From: Actinomycetes bacterium
GTDB taxonomy: Bacteria > Actinomycetota > Actinomycetes > S36-B12 > UBA10799
DNA: 32,015 nt
Reading direction: 5' to 3'
Assembly: GCA_029779995.1 (NCBI GenBank)
Contig: JAKOZM010000221.1
Span: 1 to 32,015, forward strand
Shown: positions 16,066 to 24,213 of the stretch, piece by piece
How positions within the stretch are numbered: position 1 is the first letter of the stretch
How the letters are laid out: each line of letters starts with the position of its first letter
Program-made: the position numbers and the translations under genes
Notes under the pieces: model-generated
What the model saw: only the letters and a program-made list of their open reading frames with translations
Told to the model about the DNA's origin: nothing
Databases searched by the model: none

Positions 16066-17931
16066 TCAGTCCTCTACAGCCTGCAGCGCGGGAATCGGGG
16101 GTACGCCGAAGCGCGACGGCGACTCCAGCGATCCCAGGGGAGGGGCCGGTATCGCCAGCCGGCGCAGGGTCTCGATCCCTGGCGCGGGTTCAGCGTGGAG
16201 CACCAGTTCCGGGTTCAGTGGCGGCACCGGAGTCTGGGTTAGCAGCGGATGATTGGGCCGGTTGTCAACTTCGCCGTCGCCGAGCAGTTCCTCGTGCAGC
16301 TTCTCGCCGGTCCGCAGTCCGGTGTAGACGATGTCGATGTCCCTGCCGCTACGCTCGATGAGCCGACGGGCAACGTCGCGGATTCTCACCTCGTCGCCCA
16401 TGTCGAGAATCAGCACCTCGCCCGGGTTAGCTAGGGCGGCGGCCTGCAGCATTAGTTGCACCGACTCGGGGATGGTCATGAAGAAGCGGGCTACGTCCGG
16501 GTGGGTAACGGTGACTGGGCCACCAGCCTCGATTTGCTCGATGAAGGTGCCCAGCATCGAACCCCGGCTGCCGAGGACGTTTCCGAACCGGACGCTAGCG
16601 TACGTTCCGCTGGCTCTTTGGCCGTACGAGGCGGTGAGCCTCTCCGTGATTCGCTTGGAGTACCCCAGCACGCACGTAGGATTCGCGGCCTTGTCGGTGG
16701 AAATGTTGATGAGTACCTTCACGTCGGTTCGCTCAGCGGCACGCAGCACGTTCAGTGTGCCCAGAACGTTGGTCTTCCAGGCCTCCCGGGGGTAACTCTC
16801 AAGCAGTGACAAATGCTTCAGCGCAGCGGCGTGGAAGACCAGGTCGGGTCGCACCTCGTCAAGTACTTCGTCGATGCGCTCGGCATCGCGCAGGTCCGCT
16901 AACTCCAAGTCGTCACCCTCCAGCAGCGCTTGGCCGGAGATGCTCAGTTGCACCGCGTGCAGGGCCGATTCGTCGCGGTCGAGCATCACCAGCCGACGCG
17001 GACGAAGGCGGGCGATCTGCCGAGATAGTTCGGAGCCGATCGACCCGCCCGCTCCCGTCACCAGAACGACCTTGCCCGCCACGAAGCGGGTGACCTCGGC
17101 CATGTCGATCTCCACCGGGTGCCGACCGAGCACGTCGGTCTCGTTGACCTCTCGGATTTGGTTGGAGGTAACGTTGCCATCGACTAGTTGGGCCACGGTG
17201 GGCAAGGTGTAGACCTTCAGACCGGCCCTGCGCCCTGCCCGATCCAGTTCACCCATCAGTGCTGCGTCAGCAGAAGGCACGGCAATCAGCAACGCGTGCG
17301 CCTCGTAATCCTGGGCTACCCGGGCCAGGTCATTGCGGGTGCCGCGCACGTGCACCCCGTCTATGCGCCGCCGCGACTTCGCCGGGTCATCATCCAATAG
17401 GGCCACAGGCAGGTAGCTGGAGTCACGGGATCGGTTCATCGATCGTATTAGCTGTTCGGATGCCTCGCCGGCCCCGAAGACCACGACCCGCTGGGCCTGA
17501 TCAAGAGCCGGTCCGCGCTTGGCCCTCCAGTCGCGGACCGCGCGAAGGCCTCCACGGCCGACGAGCATAAGAACTAGAGCCGCGGGCAGCGCGATCAGCG
17601 GGATGCTAATGGCGATGGGGCGCGATCTGACCATCTCAAGCCAAAGGAAGCCCACTAGAGCGGGGACGAGAGAACTGATGCAAACGGTCACAAAGTCCGC
17701 GTACCCACCGAGACGGTTGCGACCGCCGTAGGCGCGAAGTGACAAGCCAGTGAGTACTTGAAGAGTGGCCAGAGCCATCCCGAAGGTCAGCATCGCGCGG
17801 ACGGGTAGGGGCAGGGGCTCGAAGCCCCGAACGGGCAGGTCGTAGCGGAGCAGAGTCGCCAGGACCGTAGCTGCAATCCAGGCCGTAGAATCAACAGCGA
17901 TGAGGATCGCCGCTCGGATTCGACTCGTCAT
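16066..17931 (-). CDS. FlaA1/CapD-type membrane nucleotide-sugar 4,6-dehydratase
   Basis: A 621-residue protein. The first 130 residues hold four membrane helices. Residues of about 148-250 are a first Rossmann-like region (VVVFGAGEASEQ), and from about 286 the polysaccharide biosynthesis SDR domain begins: VLVTGAGGSIGSE (289-301), HAAALKHL and the catalytic STDKA (411-415) with GYSKR after it. Relatives such as PglF, WbpM and CapD dehydrate UDP-GlcNAc to a 4-keto-6-deoxy sugar, leading to amino-deoxy sugars. GGGGAGAG precedes the ATG at 17929-17931. No aminotransferase or acetyltransferase partner was found in the window, so the pathway would be completed elsewhere or the product used as a ketosugar. 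Confidence 0.9.
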   Translation of the reverse strand: MTSRIRAAILIAVDSTAWIAATVLATLLRYDLPVRGFEPLPLPVRAMLTFGMALATLQVLTGLSLRAYGGRNRLGGYADFVTVCISSLVPALVGFLWLEMVRSRPIAISIPLIALPAALVLMLVGRGGLRAVRDWRAKRGPALDQAQRVVVFGAGEASEQLIRSMNRSRDSSYLPVALLDDDPAKSRRRIDGVHVRGTRNDLARVAQDYEAHALLIAVPSADAALMGELDRAGRRAGLKVYTLPTVAQLVDGNVTSNQIREVNETDVLGRHPVEIDMAEVTRFVAGKVVLVTGAGGSIGSELSRQIARLRPRRLVMLDRDESALHAVQLSISGQALLEGDDLELADLRDAERIDEVLDEVRPDLVFHAAALKHLSLLESYPREAWKTNVLGTLNVLRAAERTDVKVLINISTDKAANPTCVLGYSKRITERLTASYGQRASGTYASVRFGNVLGSRGSMLGTFIEQIEAGGPVTVTHPDVARFFMTIPESVQLMLQAAALANPGEVLILDMGDEVRIRDVARRLIERSGRDIDIVYTGLRTGEKLHEELLGDGEVDNRPNHPLLTQTPVPPLNPELVLHAEPAPGIETLRRLAIPAPPLGSLESPSRFGVPPIPALQAVED

Positions 17932-17986
17932 TCTCTCCCCGCACACTACGCCCGACTTAAGACTACCAACTTCCGCGGCCGTCGGG

Positions 17987-19651
17987 TCAAGACGGGATTT
18001 TCCGACAGGCAGGTACCTGGAGCTGGGGATCGTTTGGCCGGTTCGAGGATGCCTGGTCTCTAGGGCCGGGCTCGGCTATAGAGACGTTGTCAACGTTGTA
18101 TTCCGCGCCTTCCCGGATATTCGGGAGGTTGAACAACAGGCCCACCGCTATGGCGAAGGCGACGGACCCCATCAGCCAGTTGGCAAAGGGACTCAGCCAC
18201 GCACCCCACCACCAGTCGGGAGTGCCCGCGGTGGCCAGGGATAGGGGGTTGGTCGTGCCGGGTTGGATGCCGGAGACGTAGCGCACCGTTAGGAAAAGCA
18301 GCGATAGGGAGTTCGCGACAGACAGAGCGGCTCCCAAGGCGATCCACTGAGCATTACTCCAGCGGGGCAGCCACTTGCCCCAGTCTGGGGCCAGGAAGAC
18401 GAAGGCGAGCATATAGACCAGCGGAAGGAAATACCGGGTTGGCGGCACCTGAGAGCCACCCGCGACCAGCGCGGCTGGGACCACGAGGAGAACCCCCGCT
18501 ACAACAAGAAGGGCTATCGCCTTGCGCCAGAACATGGCGGCCAAACCCATGGCGGCGGCGCCCCAGAACGCTGAACGCGCGGCGATCACCGCGGCGGATG
18601 GAGGGAGCACTTCCAGCCAGCCGAGGCGGACGTCGCTTCCGAAGAAGAAACTGGGAGTAGAGACCACGGCATCCCATAGGTGTCCGGAATTCAGGCCGCT
18701 CTGCAACAGTGCAAGGACGCTCTGCGCCTTAGTGGCGTCACCACGGCTCAATAGACCCAAGGCCACGAAGCCGAGCAGTGCACCAGCTGAGGCCAGCAGG
18801 CAGTAGACCCGACGTGGTGCCTTAAGACCGAGCAGCAAAGCCACGACTATGGCAACCGCTGCATGGATGGCCCCCTCGGAGCGGCCACCGAGAATCATCA
18901 ACAAGCACGCGGTAGCGAAAATGACACGGGCGACGAGAAGGCCATGCGAACCTCGGTCCCGAAGCACCGTTACCGCTGGCCCCAAGAAGGCGGTTGTGCC
19001 GATGAGCAGCCACGCGGATGGGTTCGTTGAGGCGATGAGGAATAGGCCGAGTGGCATGTATGCGACGAGTGTGGCTACCGAGAGGGTCCTACGGTACGTC
19101 GGTGCGGACAGCAGGAGCGAGGTAGCGAAAATGGCCACTCCCATCAACACGTTCAGCACTCGCCAATGGACGACGGACTCCCTTATGGTGTCGCCGGTGA
19201 ACAACGATGCGAAGCGGTAGTAGAGGCTCGGATAGTAGCCAAGGTCATCAAGGGAAGCGGGTGTATTGGTGCTTGGTTCTTGCGTCAAACAGTCCGCCGG
19301 TAGTGAGGCATCAGGGTTGTACCAGGAGTCCCCATTCGTGACGTAGCAGGGCAGTGCCCTTGGCTGCTCGTACTGCCACAAGTCAGGGTAGGCCTTACGA
19401 GCACCCTGGTACTCCGGTCCTATCCGGTCGGAGGGGTCGGCCGCCCACCAGGTTGAACCCCAAGGCCACAGCCAATCATCGGCGCGGCACGTCGTTGAAT
19501 CGTGTAGGCAGTAGATGTTTGCGATGTGGAGGTCGTCGTCAGGCGCGGACGCACTTGGCGAAGCCAGGGCCCACGTGAGCAAGGAAAACAGTGCAAGGCC
19601 CCCAGTGGCGAGTCGTTGCCAGTGGGAGCGTATCGATGCGAATGTCGTCAA
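17987..19651 (-). CDS. DUF2142-like polytopic membrane protein
   Basis: A 554-residue membrane protein. After a first helix (about 14-32) comes an extracytoplasmic loop of roughly 130 residues with DDDLHIANIYC (38-48) and several Cys and Trp, then about ten helices and a hydrophilic C-terminus. The acidic D-D-x-H start of the loop and the overall plan resemble DUF2142 proteins, which look like GT-C glycosyltransferases. The start is a TTG (19649-19651); no in-frame ATG or GTG occurs nearby. It lies 136 bases downstream of the right end of the IS3 element and 55 bases upstream of the dehydratase start. The family call is moderately sure; its substrate is unknown. Confidence 0.7.
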   Translation of the reverse strand: MTTFASIRSHWQRLATGGLALFSLLTWALASPSASAPDDDLHIANIYCLHDSTTCRADDWLWPWGSTWWAADPSDRIGPEYQGARKAYPDLWQYEQPRALPCYVTNGDSWYNPDASLPADCLTQEPSTNTPASLDDLGYYPSLYYRFASLFTGDTIRESVVHWRVLNVLMGVAIFATSLLLSAPTYRRTLSVATLVAYMPLGLFLIASTNPSAWLLIGTTAFLGPAVTVLRDRGSHGLLVARVIFATACLLMILGGRSEGAIHAAVAIVVALLLGLKAPRRVYCLLASAGALLGFVALGLLSRGDATKAQSVLALLQSGLNSGHLWDAVVSTPSFFFGSDVRLGWLEVLPPSAAVIAARSAFWGAAAMGLAAMFWRKAIALLVVAGVLLVVPAALVAGGSQVPPTRYFLPLVYMLAFVFLAPDWGKWLPRWSNAQWIALGAALSVANSLSLLFLTVRYVSGIQPGTTNPLSLATAGTPDWWWGAWLSPFANWLMGSVAFAIAVGLLFNLPNIREGAEYNVDNVSIAEPGPRDQASSNRPNDPQLQVPACRKIPS

Positions 19652-19684
19652 TAATCCCGTCCGGCCCTGTCGTCTGGTTGCTTG

Positions 19685-19690
19685 AGTCTA
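19685..19690 (-). promoter_or_regulatory. Candidate -10 box for the DUF2142-like gene
   Basis: TAGACT on the minus strand lies about 33 bases before the TTG start and is identical to the -10 proposed before ubiA. The IS3 end is about 97 bases further upstream, so this promoter would have survived the insertion. Confidence 0.35.
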
Positions 19691-19786
19691 CAGGGCGACA
19701 CGGGGCCCTCCTCCCGACCGGCGATTCGAGGGGTCAAGTTCATGTAGGTGGTGTACGAACTGTCCTGTTCGTGACCCTCGGTGGGT

Positions 19787-19814
19787 TGGAGTGTGTCAAG
19801 CATTTCGGACACGG
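19787..19814 (+). repeat. IS3 right terminal inverted repeat
   Basis: Read on plus, TGGAGTGTGTCAAGCATTTC begins the repeat and CGGACACGG follows within it. It pairs with 22534-22561, sharing the core ATTTCGGACA exactly. The orfB frame continues through it into flanking DNA. Confidence 0.88.
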
Positions 19815-20318
19815 CTAGCAGTTGTTGATCATGCCGCGTGGGCGGCGGGTAGTAGTCGTTCCAGGCCTGGACGGGGGTGCGGTAGTCCAGGGTCGAGTGG
19901 TGTCGTTTGCGGTTGTAGAACAGCTCGATGTACTCGGCCACGGCGTGGCGGGCACAGGCGTGGCTGGGGAACCAGTGGCGGTAGTACATCTCGTTCTTCA
20001 TGGTCGCGAACCAGCTTTCTGCGGCGGCGTTATCGAAGCACACCCCGGTGCCTCCCATGCTGCGCACGACGTCGTTACGGGTGCACCAGCGGGCGAATTC
20101 GTCGGAGGTGTACTGGTTGCCGCGGTCGGAGTGGAACACGGCTTTGGGTGTCAGGTAGCCGCCGTCGCGGGCCATCCGTAGCGTGTCGACGACCAGGGTG
20201 GCGTGCATGTGGTCGGCGATCGCCCAGCCCACCACCATCCGGGTGTACAGGTCGATCACGGTGGCCAGGTACAGCCAGCCCTGCCCGGTGCGCAGGTAGA
20301 CATCCCACGCGGGTCAGG

Positions 20319-20324
20319 TGTCAA
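20319..20324 (-). promoter_or_regulatory. -35 box in the IS110 right end, for a junction promoter
   Basis: TTGACA, a perfect -35, lies at the right end reading outward. When the ends join in a circle, 18 bases later the sequence T-CT-AAT (20300, the core, then 21798-21796) forms TCTAAT, one base from the consensus -10. The inserted form lacks this arrangement. Confidence 0.6.
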
Positions 20325-20377
20325 GCGGCTGCTTGGTCTGCAGGGGTTGCAGGGTGTGGCCATGCAGCCGCCTCATC

Positions 20378-21545
20378 TCATTTCTGCTGGTGTTGCAGGC
20401 ACCACCAGAGACGTCCGAGCAGGCGGTTGGCGAGGTTACGCAGGGCGGCGTTGTGGGTGTCTCCGGCGGTGCGTCTGCGGTCGTAGTGTGCTCTGGCGCC
20501 GGGTGACTTCGTCAGGGCGGCGAGGGCCCACCAGTGGCAGGCGTCAGCCAGCCGGTTTGTTGCCTACCTTGCGGGCTTTGACGTAACTGGACCTTCCGGA
20601 GGCCCGTGTGACCGGTGCGGTGCCGGCGTAGGCACGAAGCCCTGCCGCGGTTGGGAAGCGCAGCGGGTCGTCCCCGACTTCGGCCAAGACCCGCGCGGCC
20701 AGCACGGGTCCCAGTCCTGGCACCGAGCGCAGGATCGGTGCCAGGGGGGGCTGCTCGAATTCGGCGGTCATGGCGTCTTCGAGCAGAGCCACCGCGTCCA
20801 GCATCGACATGATGATCGCTACCTCCGACATCACGGTGATCCCGAGGGCGGCTTCCACGGGCTCTGGCTGGCGCAGTGCGGGCTGACGCAACGTGACATG
20901 GATGTGCTCGACCAGGCTGGGGTCATTACGCCGGCCGCATTTGCGCAGCAGGGCCACGATCCGTGCCCGGGTCAGCCGGCGGCCCTTGCCTGGGGTGGGA
21001 GCCGCTGCCAGCACCGTCAGCGCTGCCCGCTGTGTCAGGTGGGGGAACGCGACAAGTGCCTGCGGATAGAACTCCAACAACACCGACCGCAGGCGGCTGG
21101 TGGTCTGGTGCAAGGCCCACACTGCTTCCTGATGCTGCCGGGCCAGCGCCTTGACTGCCGCGGCGGACTCGCTGACTGCTGGCAGTTGGCGGTGCTGATG
21201 TCGGTCAGTGCGCAGGATGTCAGCAAGGATCGCGGCATCTGCGGCGTCGGACTTGCCACCGGCCTGACCGAATCGCTCCCGGTACCGTGCCACCGCCCGC
21301 GGGTTGATCGGGTAGACGCTGAACCCCACGCAGGCCAGCGCCACGACCAGCAGGTTCTTGTCCGTTTCGATGCCGATCGGAGTGCTCTGCGCACAACCTC
21401 CCTGCTGCGCGATCATCCTCAACAGGGCCGCGAACCCGCCCGGCCCGGTGTCGATCCGCGCATGCGCCAGGATCGTCCCCCGGTCGTCCATCGGGGCCAC
21501 ATCATGGTGGCCTTCCGCCCAATCAATGCCACATGTGATGTTCAT
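20378..21545 (-). pseudogene. IS110-family transposase, frameshifted near the C-terminus
   Basis: From the ATG at 21543-21545 (AAGGGAGG upstream) the protein shows the RuvC-like DEDD domain: ITCGIDWAEGHHDV with Asp8, IGIETDKN, and KSDAADAAILADILRTD. The second domain (Tnp/transposase_20) reads RSVPGLGPVLAARVLAE, then LRAYAGTAPVTRASGRSSY with the candidate catalytic Ser. The frame stops at 20544 after KVGNKPAG. Dropping one base in the T run at 20556-20558 continues it as NRLADACHWWALAALTKSPG and on to a TGA at 20378-20380, the normal IS110 C-terminus. So about 57 residues are lost, by mutation or by sequencing error. Confidence 0.9.
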
Positions 21546-21589
21546 GTCCAGCCTCCCTTGCCATCCGTCGCCGACGAGCCTGCGGGAGG

Positions 21590-21798
21590 AACGCGGCGAC
21601 CTAATGGACAGCACTCACGGGTGCGGCATCTCACCAGCCGATCGCTCATCCCGGCACCGGCAGGGCCACCGTCTACCTTGAGAGACCTCCTTGCCGGGTC
21701 CGGTGAACCTGATGCAGTGAACACCTGCCAGACACTCACTACCAACCCTGCTCCGGGCCAGTGATATCTCAGTGGACCCTGCCAGTGACACACCCATT
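21590..21798 (-). ncRNA. Candidate bridge RNA of the IS110 element
   Basis: In the IS110 group the non-coding left end encodes a bridge RNA with a target-binding and a donor-binding loop. Here GATATCACT (21760-21768, minus) copies the target's left side GACATCACC with only U-for-C differences, which G-U pairing allows. GCAGGT (21723-21728, minus) is the exact complement of the target's right side ACCTGC. A hairpin (CACT-GGCCC / GGGTT-AGTG) lies between them. Further on, GATGCC (21625-21630) resembles GATGTC at the right end of the element, a hairpin GCAC/GTGC follows (21611-21624), and CCATTAG (21601-21607) is the exact complement of the left end CTAATGG. RNA ends are not defined. Confidence 0.7.
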
Positions 21799-22186
21799 AG
21801 GTGATGTCACCGACCAGGCGGGTGCCAGGGGCTGGCGCGGTGAAGTCCCGCCCGATCGCATCCGCGGGGATGGCAGCGTCGGGGTCGGGTGTGGTGGTGG
21901 TCTTAAACGCCCGCGGCTGCACCGCGACCAGGCCCTGCTCACCCATGATGTCCGCGACCGTGCCCACCGATACCGGGGTGGCCCGTTCGGTGTTCAGCAC
22001 GTGGGGGATGCGCCGGCAGCCGTAGGTCTGGCGGAACTCCTCGAACACGGCGGTGACCGCCTCGGTCAGCATCTGCCGGCGGGCTGCCGTCGCGGTGAGG
22101 GTGTCAGCGCGGGCCGCCCACGCGTAGAACGTCGATCGGGGGATGTTGAGCAGCCGACACATCAGCCGCACCGGGTAGTTGGCCAA
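21799..22186 (-). pseudogene. IS3 OrfB transposase, 5' part
   Basis: ANYPVRLMCRLLNIPRSTFY (from residue 2) and the YGCRRIPHVLN segment are the HTH_21 N-terminal region of IS3 OrfB. The frame ends in TAA exactly where the IS110 element begins (21797-21799). Joining 21799 to 20297 restores a continuous frame through DITYLRTGQGW. Upstream, the -1 frame entered at the A7G site reads AERCLVIDAGV and would continue into ANYPVRLM only if one G in the GTTGGCC near 22187 were absent, so a second lesion, a single-base frameshift, is likely. Confidence 0.85.
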
Positions 22187-22216
22187 CGCCCGCGTCGATC
22201 ACCAGGCAGCGCTCGG

Positions 22217-22507
22217 CTACTGGTGCGTCTGGGCGAAGAAGGCCGCTGCTTTTTTTAGGAACTCGTTTTCCATCTTCAGCTTGCGGTTCACCTCTTCGAG
22301 CTTGCGTAGCCGGGCCCGGTCCACCGGCGCCAAGTCCGGCTCGGGTTCGGGGTTCTCCTCACGCCACTTCATAACCCAGTTGCCTAACGTGCCCTCATTG
22401 ACTTGCAGATCCCGAGCGACCTGCGCGATTGAATCACCGGACTGCAGCACCAACTGCACAGCCTCGGCCTTGAACTGCGCACTGAACTTACGACGGCTTC
22501 CAGACAT
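22217..22507 (-). CDS. IS3-family transposase OrfA
   Basis: A 96-residue DNA-binding subunit. RRKFSAQFKAEAVQLV and the following IAQVARDLQVNEGTLGNWV make the helix-turn-helix of the transposase_8 (PF01527) family. Its C-terminal half is a leucine-zipper-like helix (LRKLEEVNRKLKMENEFLKK). The ATG at 22505-22507 is preferred because AAAGGA lies eight bases before it; another ATG at 22514-22516 is possible. Near the end, A7G (plus 22249-22256) is the slippery sequence at which IS3 elements shift -1 to make the OrfAB transposase. Confidence 0.93.
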   Translation of the reverse strand: MSGSRRKFSAQFKAEAVQLVLQSGDSIAQVARDLQVNEGTLGNWVMKWREENPEPEPDLAPVDRARLRKLEEVNRKLKMENEFLKKAAAFFAQTHQ

Positions 22508-22533
22508 GACAGGCATCCTTTCCTAAATGGCTA

Positions 22534-22561
22534 CCCTGTCCGAAATCCTTGGTACACCCCA
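22534..22561 (-). repeat. IS3 left terminal inverted repeat
   Basis: Read on minus, TGGGGTGTACCAAGGATTTC begins the repeat. It lies 26 bases upstream of the orfA start. A GGT direct repeat follows outside the element at 22562-22564. Confidence 0.88.
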
Positions 22562-22770
22562 GGTTTGAATCTAGGCGCTGAGCGCCATGCTTTGACCTCC
22601 TTGGCGGTCGTGTCGGCGAGGTTTGTGGGGATCGCGGTCAGTCGTGGCCGCGGTCGGCGACCCTGCCGCTGACCGTGCGGTTCAGCGATGGCTATCGCGG
22701 TGAGTCCATGGCCCCAAACTACGGCTGCATGAGGAGAGTTGCTGCGCAAAGAATGCCAGGAACACGACGA
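22562..22770. other. Intergenic region with nested inverted repeats
   Basis: No gene is seen in these 209 bases between the IS3 left end and the sugar transferase stop. CGGTCAG (22635-22641) and CTGACCG (22669-22675) are a perfect 7-base inverted repeat enclosing a smaller one, GGTCG-G-CGACC (22652-22662). A third, GGCGCT-G-AGCGCC, is at 22574-22586. They lie downstream of a minus-strand gene and could fold in its transcript, though no T run follows. Confidence 0.45.
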
Positions 22771-24213
22771 TCAGTGGGCACCTTTACCTGTTGCTACGGC
22801 CTTCACCGTCTTCACCATGATCACTAGGTCCAAGGTTGGTGACCAGTTCTCCACATACCGCAGATCCATCTGCATCCGCTCGCTCCACTCGACCTCTTTC
22901 CGCCCAGCCACCTGCCATAGGCCGGTCATGCCGGGCTTGGTGAGATGGCGGCGATGGTCGGAAGTATCAAGCAGGGGCTGCTCGTCCACCAGCATGGGAC
23001 GCGGTCCCACCAGGCTCATGTCGCCCAGCAGGACATTCCACAGTTGGGGCAGCTCATCGAGGGACCAGCGTCGCAGGAAGCGCCCCAGGGGTGTGATCCG
23101 CGGGTCGTTCTTGTAGGAGGTGGGGTCCCCTGCGAGACTGCCCAAAGTATCGACCCGCAGTCGATCCGAGCCTTCGTACATGGTCCGGAATTTGACCAGG
23201 CGGTAGACCCGGCCTGCCTGCCCGACGCGGTCCTGGATGAACAGCGCGGGACCGCTCGAGGTGAGCCGGATCGCCACCCAGATCATGAGCAGCAGCGGTG
23301 AGATGACCACCAGGCCGGCGGCAGCCACCAGCAGATCGGTGCCGCGCTTGAGCATGGCCTGCGGCCCGGTGAGCCGCGGTTCCTCAAGATGCAGCAGTGG
23401 CAGTCCGGCGGCCGGGCGGATGTTCAGCCGCGGGCCGGTCGCATCTCCGAGCGCGGGTGCGACCAACAAGTCGATGCTGGGGCCTTCGAGCCGCCAGGAA
23501 AGGCGTCGCACGACCTCACCGTTCATGTTGGAGGTCTGGGCGACCGCCACAGCGTCGACCTCGTTCAATTGCAGGGCGCGGCTCACCTGGTCCAGCCAAG
23601 CATCGATTCCGGCAGGTGATTCGGGCCCCTGCATCGCGTGGACGACCTTGAATCCCGCCCTGGGGTCGACCGACAGTCGCCCTTCGAGTTCCTCAAGGGC
23701 CGGCCCGGATCCGATCACCAACGTGCGCCTCATCAATAGCCCGCGGCGACGGCGATTGAAGATCCAGACACGCATCATCCGCCGTCCCAGCGGCAGTAGC
23801 AGAACGCCGGCGGCGAACGTCCCGATGATGAACCGGCGCCCGTCGGTGATCTCTAGCACGAACCCCACCGACGCCAGGAAGGCGAAGGTGCCGATCGTGG
23901 CCGTCAGAACGTTCTTGAACTCATCCGACCCGACCCCGATCCGGCCGTCGTCGTAAGCGCCCCGGATGGCCAGCGCGGCGATCCACACGACCAGGATCGC
24001 GACCGTCGCGCGCCAGGGGTAGGCACCGGAGCCGCGGGCGATGAAGCCGATCGTCAATGACACGAAAATGACCACGGCATCCACAGCCATGGCCACCCAC
24101 GAGATCGCACGCAGCGGGTTCGCGATACCTTTGTCATCGACGTGAGCGAAGCGGGCAAGGGCTTCTGGCAGCACGGAACCCGTGGCAGACCTGTCAAGGT
24201 GCTGCAGTGCCAT
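22771..24213 (-). CDS. Polyprenyl-phosphate sugar-1-phosphate transferase (WbaP/WcaJ type)
   Basis: A 480-residue membrane enzyme that starts glycan synthesis by moving a sugar-1-phosphate from a nucleotide sugar to undecaprenyl or decaprenyl phosphate. Four or five helices lie at about 38-145, a CoA-binding-like domain ([11 protein letters not shown]) at about 162-270, and the bacterial sugar transferase domain (PF02397) at 289-475. Key parts are [20 protein letters not shown] (341-346), the catalytic Asp-Glu in [12 protein letters not shown] (384-395), VGPRPM (402-407) and [10 protein letters not shown] (426-435). GGAGGGG precedes the ATG at 24211-24213. It is probably the initiating enzyme for the polymer exported by Wzm/Wzt, though an arabinan-related role is possible. 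Confidence 0.93.
   Translation of the reverse strand: MALQHLDRSATGSVLPEALARFAHVDDKGIANPLRAISWVAMAVDAVVIFVSLTIGFIARGSGAYPWRATVAILVVWIAALAIRGAYDDGRIGVGSDEFKNVLTATIGTFAFLASVGFVLEITDGRRFIIGTFAAGVLLLPLGRRMMRVWIFNRRRRGLLMRRTLVIGSGPALEELEGRLSVDPRAGFKVVHAMQGPESPAGIDAWLDQVSRALQLNEVDAVAVAQTSNMNGEVVRRLSWRLEGPSIDLLVAPALGDATGPRLNIRPAAGLPLLHLEEPRLTGPQAMLKRGTDLLVAAAGLVVISPLLLMIWVAIRLTSSGPALFIQDRVGQAGRVYRLVKFRTMYEGSDRLRVDTLGSLAGDPTSYKNDPRITPLGRFLRRWSLDELPQLWNVLLGDMSLVGPRPMLVDEQPLLDTSDHRRHLTKPGMTGLWQVAGRKEVEWSERMQMDLRYVENWSPTLDLVIMVKTVKAVATGKGAH

Larger units (their letters stand above)
19648..20297 (-). pseudogene. IS3 OrfB transposase, 3' part
   Basis: This is the catalytic rve/DDE part. LYLATVIDLYTRMVVGWAI holds the first Asp, HSDRGNQYTSDEF the second, and FDNAAAESWFATMKNE the Glu, followed by FYNRKRHHSTLDYRTP. 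It is cut off from its N-terminus by the IS110 element. The frame passes through the terminal repeat and ends 139 bases outside the element, at a TGA that overlaps the TTG of the DUF2142-like gene (TTGA, 19648-19651). The tail beyond about 19800 is therefore host-derived sequence and not family sequence. Confidence 0.88.
20300..21800 (-). mobile_element. IS110-family element inserted in IS3 orfB
   Basis: A 1501-base element bounded by CT dinucleotides on the minus strand (21799-21800 and 20298-20299). No inverted repeats or longer duplication are seen, which is normal for IS110. The target was ATCAC-CT-ACCTG in orfB, and deleting the element restores that sequence and the frame exactly. It has a 253-base non-coding left end, one transposase gene (frameshifted near its end) and a 78-base right end. 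It lies in the same orientation as the IS3 element. The long left end places it with the IS110 group rather than the IS1111 group. Confidence 0.9.
19787..22561 (-). mobile_element. IS3-family element, interrupted by an IS110-family element
   Basis: The outer element spans 2775 bases, or about 1274 once the nested insertion is removed, a normal IS3 size. Imperfect terminal inverted repeats start with TGG at both ends (19787-19814 and 22534-22561) and agree at 23 of 28 positions. A 3-base direct repeat GGT flanks it (19784-19786 and 22562-22564), as expected for IS3 target duplication. It carries orfA with an A7G slippage site and an orfB split by the inner element. It is oriented on the minus strand between the sugar transferase gene and the DUF2142-like gene. 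Confidence 0.92.

Noticed and set aside
20544..20560. Programmed frameshifting in the IS110 transposase
   Set aside because: The site lacks a slippery heptamer and the IS110 family is not known to use frameshifting; a mutation or a sequencing error is simpler.
20898..21764. A 288-codon plus-strand frame across the IS110 element
   Set aside because: It runs antisense to the transposase and through the non-coding left end, with no recognisable motif.
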